A program made the translations under genes and the position numbers. From contig CAWGNG010000020.1 of assembly GCA_963823895.1 (NCBI GenBank), positions 434,001-498,000 of the forward strand: a stretch of DNA of 64,000 nt, given 5' to 3'. Below, one piece after another: positions 61,537 to 64,000 of the stretch (position 1 is the first letter of the stretch; the number at the start of each line of letters is the position of its first letter). The notes beneath the pieces were generated by a model. It had not been told where the DNA came from, did not search any database, and saw nothing but the letters and a program-made list of their open reading frames with translations. The stretch is from G963675935 sp963823895. GTDB taxonomy: Bacteria; Planctomycetota; Planctomycetia; Pirellulales; Thermoguttaceae.

Positions 61537-63726
61537 ATGAAAACTATAGGGATTCTTGCACTCGGCCTGATCTTGTCATGTTTCGGTCTTGTAGCGGCGC
61601 GGGCCGGCGAGCCCGCTTCCGCCCTGGTTGAATTGAACAAGCTCTCGTTCTTCTATGGCCGGGAGTACTTCGTGCTCCGCAGCGGGCGGGCGCAGATGGT
61701 GGTCCAGGCCGATCGCGCCGATCTCGGCCCTGCTTTCACCTACTTGCTCTTCGACGCCCACGACGCAAGCCAAAGCTGCCGCAAAGACCGCGCCGTCAAT
61801 TTCGATCCCGCCGAGGGCTGGACGCACAGCGCTTTGCAGGTGGAACTCGGCGGCTTCCCCTTTACGGCCCTCGGCCATCGCACGGAGACGCGCTGGCGGA
61901 TGATCGACGGATTGCCGGCAGCGGAAGCGGTGTGGTGGGCTGGCGGCATTCGAGTCACGGAACGAATCGCCGCCTTGGGTGATGACGGGGTGTTTCTCTG
62001 CAGCATCCTGCTCGATGCCGCCAATCTTGCCGGCGAAGAGAACATCACGCTCCGCCTGCGGACGCCGCCGGGAAGAACGAGTCGGCGTGAACGCCTGCTG
62101 ATGTGGGAAAACGCCAAAGCCCGCTTGGGTCTGACGGCCCTTGGCAACTGGCCGCAACGAATCGACGCCGCAAAAGGCTGCCTCGAAATCAGTCCCCTCG
62201 CGCTCCAGCCCGGCCGGCAAGTGAGCGTCGATACGCTGCTGCTGGTCGCTGTCCCGCCGAACAACAGGCAGGAGATGATCGAGCGGGCCGGCTCGCTACG
62301 GGCTGACGACGCGGCAAGAGAAAAAGCGACCGCCCGTACACGCTGGGCCTCCGCCTCGGCCATCGCCACTCAAGACCGGACCGTCCAGGAGGTTTTCGAC
62401 AAGTCCCGCTTCGGCCTGCCGGGCATGATCGCCGACGATGGCACGATGGACGCCGGAATCTTCGAGTACGGCGCCCAATGGGTCCGCGACAGTTCGGTCA
62501 CCGCGCTCGGGGCTTTGCACGCCGGGCACTTCGAGCTCGCCCGCGGCACGTTGGAACGGATCCTCACGAAAATGATCAGCCGGGAGGGTGTGACGATGAT
62601 CGGCGGCGGCTTCGATTCACCCGACCTCGAGCAGTTCGATCAGATGGGCGAATTACTGCACCTGCTGCGAAACTACCGCGACTGGACCGGCGACAACTCG
62701 CTGGTGCGGCGGCATCGCAGTTTGCTGCTGGCCATGATCGAGCGTCCGCTGCGGCCGCAGTTTCGCGACGCGACGGGCATGGTCCACAACCGCCGTGAGT
62801 TCTGGGAGCGTCAATTCGCCGACGCCTACGAACTGGCCTACCAGACCTATCTGGTCTTGGGCCTGCGCGAGGCGGCGGAACTCGCCCCCGCCCTGGGCGC
62901 CGAAGATCGCGTCCCGCGCTGGCGCAACGAAGCGGATCGCACGCTGAGGGCGATGCTGTCGCACCCGAGCCGATCGCTCGTGCAAGCAGGCCGGCTCATC
63001 AAGCGCCGGAACGTGACCGGAGAAGTGGCGGACGACGCTTCGAGTTTCCCCGGTTACGTTCCCGACGCGCCGCAAGCGACGGAGAAGCACCACCGGCTCA
63101 TGCCCGACGCTTCGCTGGCGATCCCCATTTTTCTCGGCGTCGTTGATCCGCGTTCCGACGTGGCCCGTCGCACGCTTGATAATCTCGAAGGACTCTGGAA
63201 CGCGCGCTGGTCGGACGGCGGCTACGACCGCTATAGCACCTCGTCGCAGCCCGATCAGCCGGGCCCATGTTTTACCACCACGTTTATCTTGCGGGCGCAG
63301 CACGAGGCCGGAATGTGGGACCGCAGCCGCCGTTCGCTGGAGTGGTTGAATACGTGTCCCGGCGGCCGAGCGGGCGCGTGGTTTGAAGAGATCCCCTCGA
63401 ATCGGTCGCAGATGAGGACCTGCGGCGTGGTGCCCTGGGCATCCGGCGACGTGGCCACGTTCGTGGTGCGGCATTACCTCGGAGTGCGATTCGAGGCGGG
63501 CCAACTGGTGATTCGTCCCGCACTCTACCCCGACAGCCCGCCGCTGTCGGCGAACCTGCGATTCCGCCGCGGACGATTGCGGCTGCACATCGACGGCAGC
63601 GGGCCAATTCGAGAAGCCTCGCTGGACGGAGAGCCGTTGCAACCGTCGCCCGATGGGTCGTTGCGCCTGCCGCGTCGGTTCGACGGCGGGACGGTTGTGA
63701 TTCATCTGACACCCGGCAGACGTTGA
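61537..63726 (+). CDS. Exported six-hairpin (alpha/alpha) glycosidase-like protein
   Basis: 729 aa from ATG 61537; an open frame to 61351 lacks a start signal. Signal peptide to about residue 23 (LVAARAGE). N-terminal beta-sandwich (about 30-260), then an (alpha/alpha)6 barrel (about 270-640: FEYGAQWVRDSSVTALGAL, HRSLLLAMIERPLRP, FADAYELAYQTYLVLGLREA, PDASLAIPIFLGV) and a C-terminal beta domain. Plan as in glucoamylase/GH15-like and GH63/GH65-related enzymes; probable acid residues are in WVRDSS and WFEEIPSN. Exact family and substrate unknown. Divergent from galK. Confidence 0.75.
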   Translation: MKTIGILALGLILSCFGLVAARAGEPASALVELNKLSFFYGREYFVLRSGRAQMVVQADRADLGPAFTYLLFDAHDASQSCRKDRAVNFDPAEGWTHSALQVELGGFPFTALGHRTETRWRMIDGLPAAEAVWWAGGIRVTERIAALGDDGVFLCSILLDAANLAGEENITLRLRTPPGRTSRRERLLMWENAKARLGLTALGNWPQRIDAAKGCLEISPLALQPGRQVSVDTLLLVAVPPNNRQEMIERAGSLRADDAAREKATARTRWASASAIATQDRTVQEVFDKSRFGLPGMIADDGTMDAGIFEYGAQWVRDSSVTALGALHAGHFELARGTLERILTKMISREGVTMIGGGFDSPDLEQFDQMGELLHLLRNYRDWTGDNSLVRRHRSLLLAMIERPLRPQFRDATGMVHNRREFWERQFADAYELAYQTYLVLGLREAAELAPALGAEDRVPRWRNEADRTLRAMLSHPSRSLVQAGRLIKRRNVTGEVADDASSFPGYVPDAPQATEKHHRLMPDASLAIPIFLGVVDPRSDVARRTLDNLEGLWNARWSDGGYDRYSTSSQPDQPGPCFTTTFILRAQHEAGMWDRSRRSLEWLNTCPGGRAGAWFEEIPSNRSQMRTCGVVPWASGDVATFVVRHYLGVRFEAGQLVIRPALYPDSPPLSANLRFRRGRLRLHIDGSGPIREASLDGEPLQPSPDGSLRLPRRFDGGTVVIHLTPGRR

Positions 63727-63728
63727 TA

Positions 63729-63761
63729 CAAAAAAACATGCCCACGACAAGCGTGGGCATG
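63729..63761 (-). terminator. Terminator of the gene at the right edge
   Basis: On the minus strand CATGCCCACG and CGTGGGCATG pair around CTTGT and are followed by TTTTTTT. Confidence 0.85.
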
Positions 63762-63788
63762 TCTCCCCCGATTATGCGCCGCGCGGAT

Positions 63789-64000
63789 CTATTCGTCGTT
63801 GTCGATAAAGACCTCGTCCGCGAAGCGCCGCTGGGCTGCGATTCCCAACTCGTTCAGCCGCCGCCGTTTTCCAACGGTGTGCCAGGCGCCGACATTGGCC
63901 AGTTCGGGCATGATCTCGATGAGTTGGGCGGCCATCGTCTGCGCCATCCGCCGGATCGATTCCTGCCGGGCCTGTTCGCAGATCGCCCGCACGGTCTTCA
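63789..64000 (-). CDS. Conserved small basic/helical protein fragment, start off window
   Basis: The last 70 codons of a frame open to the window edge (KTVRAICEQARQESIRRMAQ ... RRFADEVFIDNDE). Helical, no recognised domain. A GTG at 63992 could be a start, but the frame and the codon at the edge (NTG) suggest it may begin at or beyond 64000. Confidence 0.5.
   Translation of the reverse strand, partial: KTVRAICEQARQESIRRMAQTMAAQLIEIMPELANVGAWHTVGKRRRLNELGIAAQRRFADEVFIDNDE

Overview
The window looks like chromosomal DNA of a planctomycete (Planctomycetota, probably Pirellulales-like). The support is high GC content, several PEP-CTERM secreted proteins, a type I sulfatase, a multihaem cytochrome fused to HEAT/TPR repeats, a GYF_2 (DUF4339) protein, a tmRNA whose tag reads AESNLAMAA, and very many short palindromic interspersed repeats. 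The assignment is inference from gene content; no 16S rRNA gene is present.

Layout. 1-13 kb: an NTF2-like secreted protein, a FadL-like outer-membrane protein, two related small secreted proteins, then a same-strand run of HEAT protein, sulfatase and octahaem cytochrome. 13-19 kb: PEP-CTERM proteins, including a papain-like protease, around an RNB ribonuclease. 19-25 kb: AAA+ ATPase, ABC exporter pair, aldo/keto reductase. 25-28 kb: rhodanese, then a low-GC stretch bounded by a 15-bp repeat of the ssrA 3' end, then ssrA (tmRNA). 28-36 kb: uppP, a TIM-barrel epimerase, an HD-GYP regulator with a decayed receiver/kinase gene behind it, a GNAT and a radical-SAM gene full of palindromic repeats, and def. 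36-46 kb: fmt and a lipid or polyene type cluster (ketosynthase, acyl carrier protein, CrtI-like oxidoreductase) cut into by IS630-type elements. 46-56 kb: metallophosphoesterase, epimerase, GYF_2 protein, prfB with its +1 frameshift site, mnmA, rseP, dxr. 56-64 kb: an ISKra4-type element with a 9-bp target duplication, DUF3800, nikR, galK, a six-hairpin glycosidase and a gene fragment.

Two IS630-type elements each occur twice in opposite orientation: 1313 bp at 3.9 and 45.1 kb, and about 1.23 kb at 36.3 and 41.4 kb. They frame potential 41-kb and 4-kb inversions.

The most striking signal is that at least nine families of palindromic repeats lie between genes and also inside the reading frames of mnmA, galK, fmt, rseP, a radical-SAM gene and a GNAT gene, nearly always keeping the frame. 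This resembles the in-frame palindromic elements of Rickettsia, but with several unrelated families. A caution: several genes carry single-base frameshifts, often in short G or T runs, so some may be sequencing errors rather than decay.
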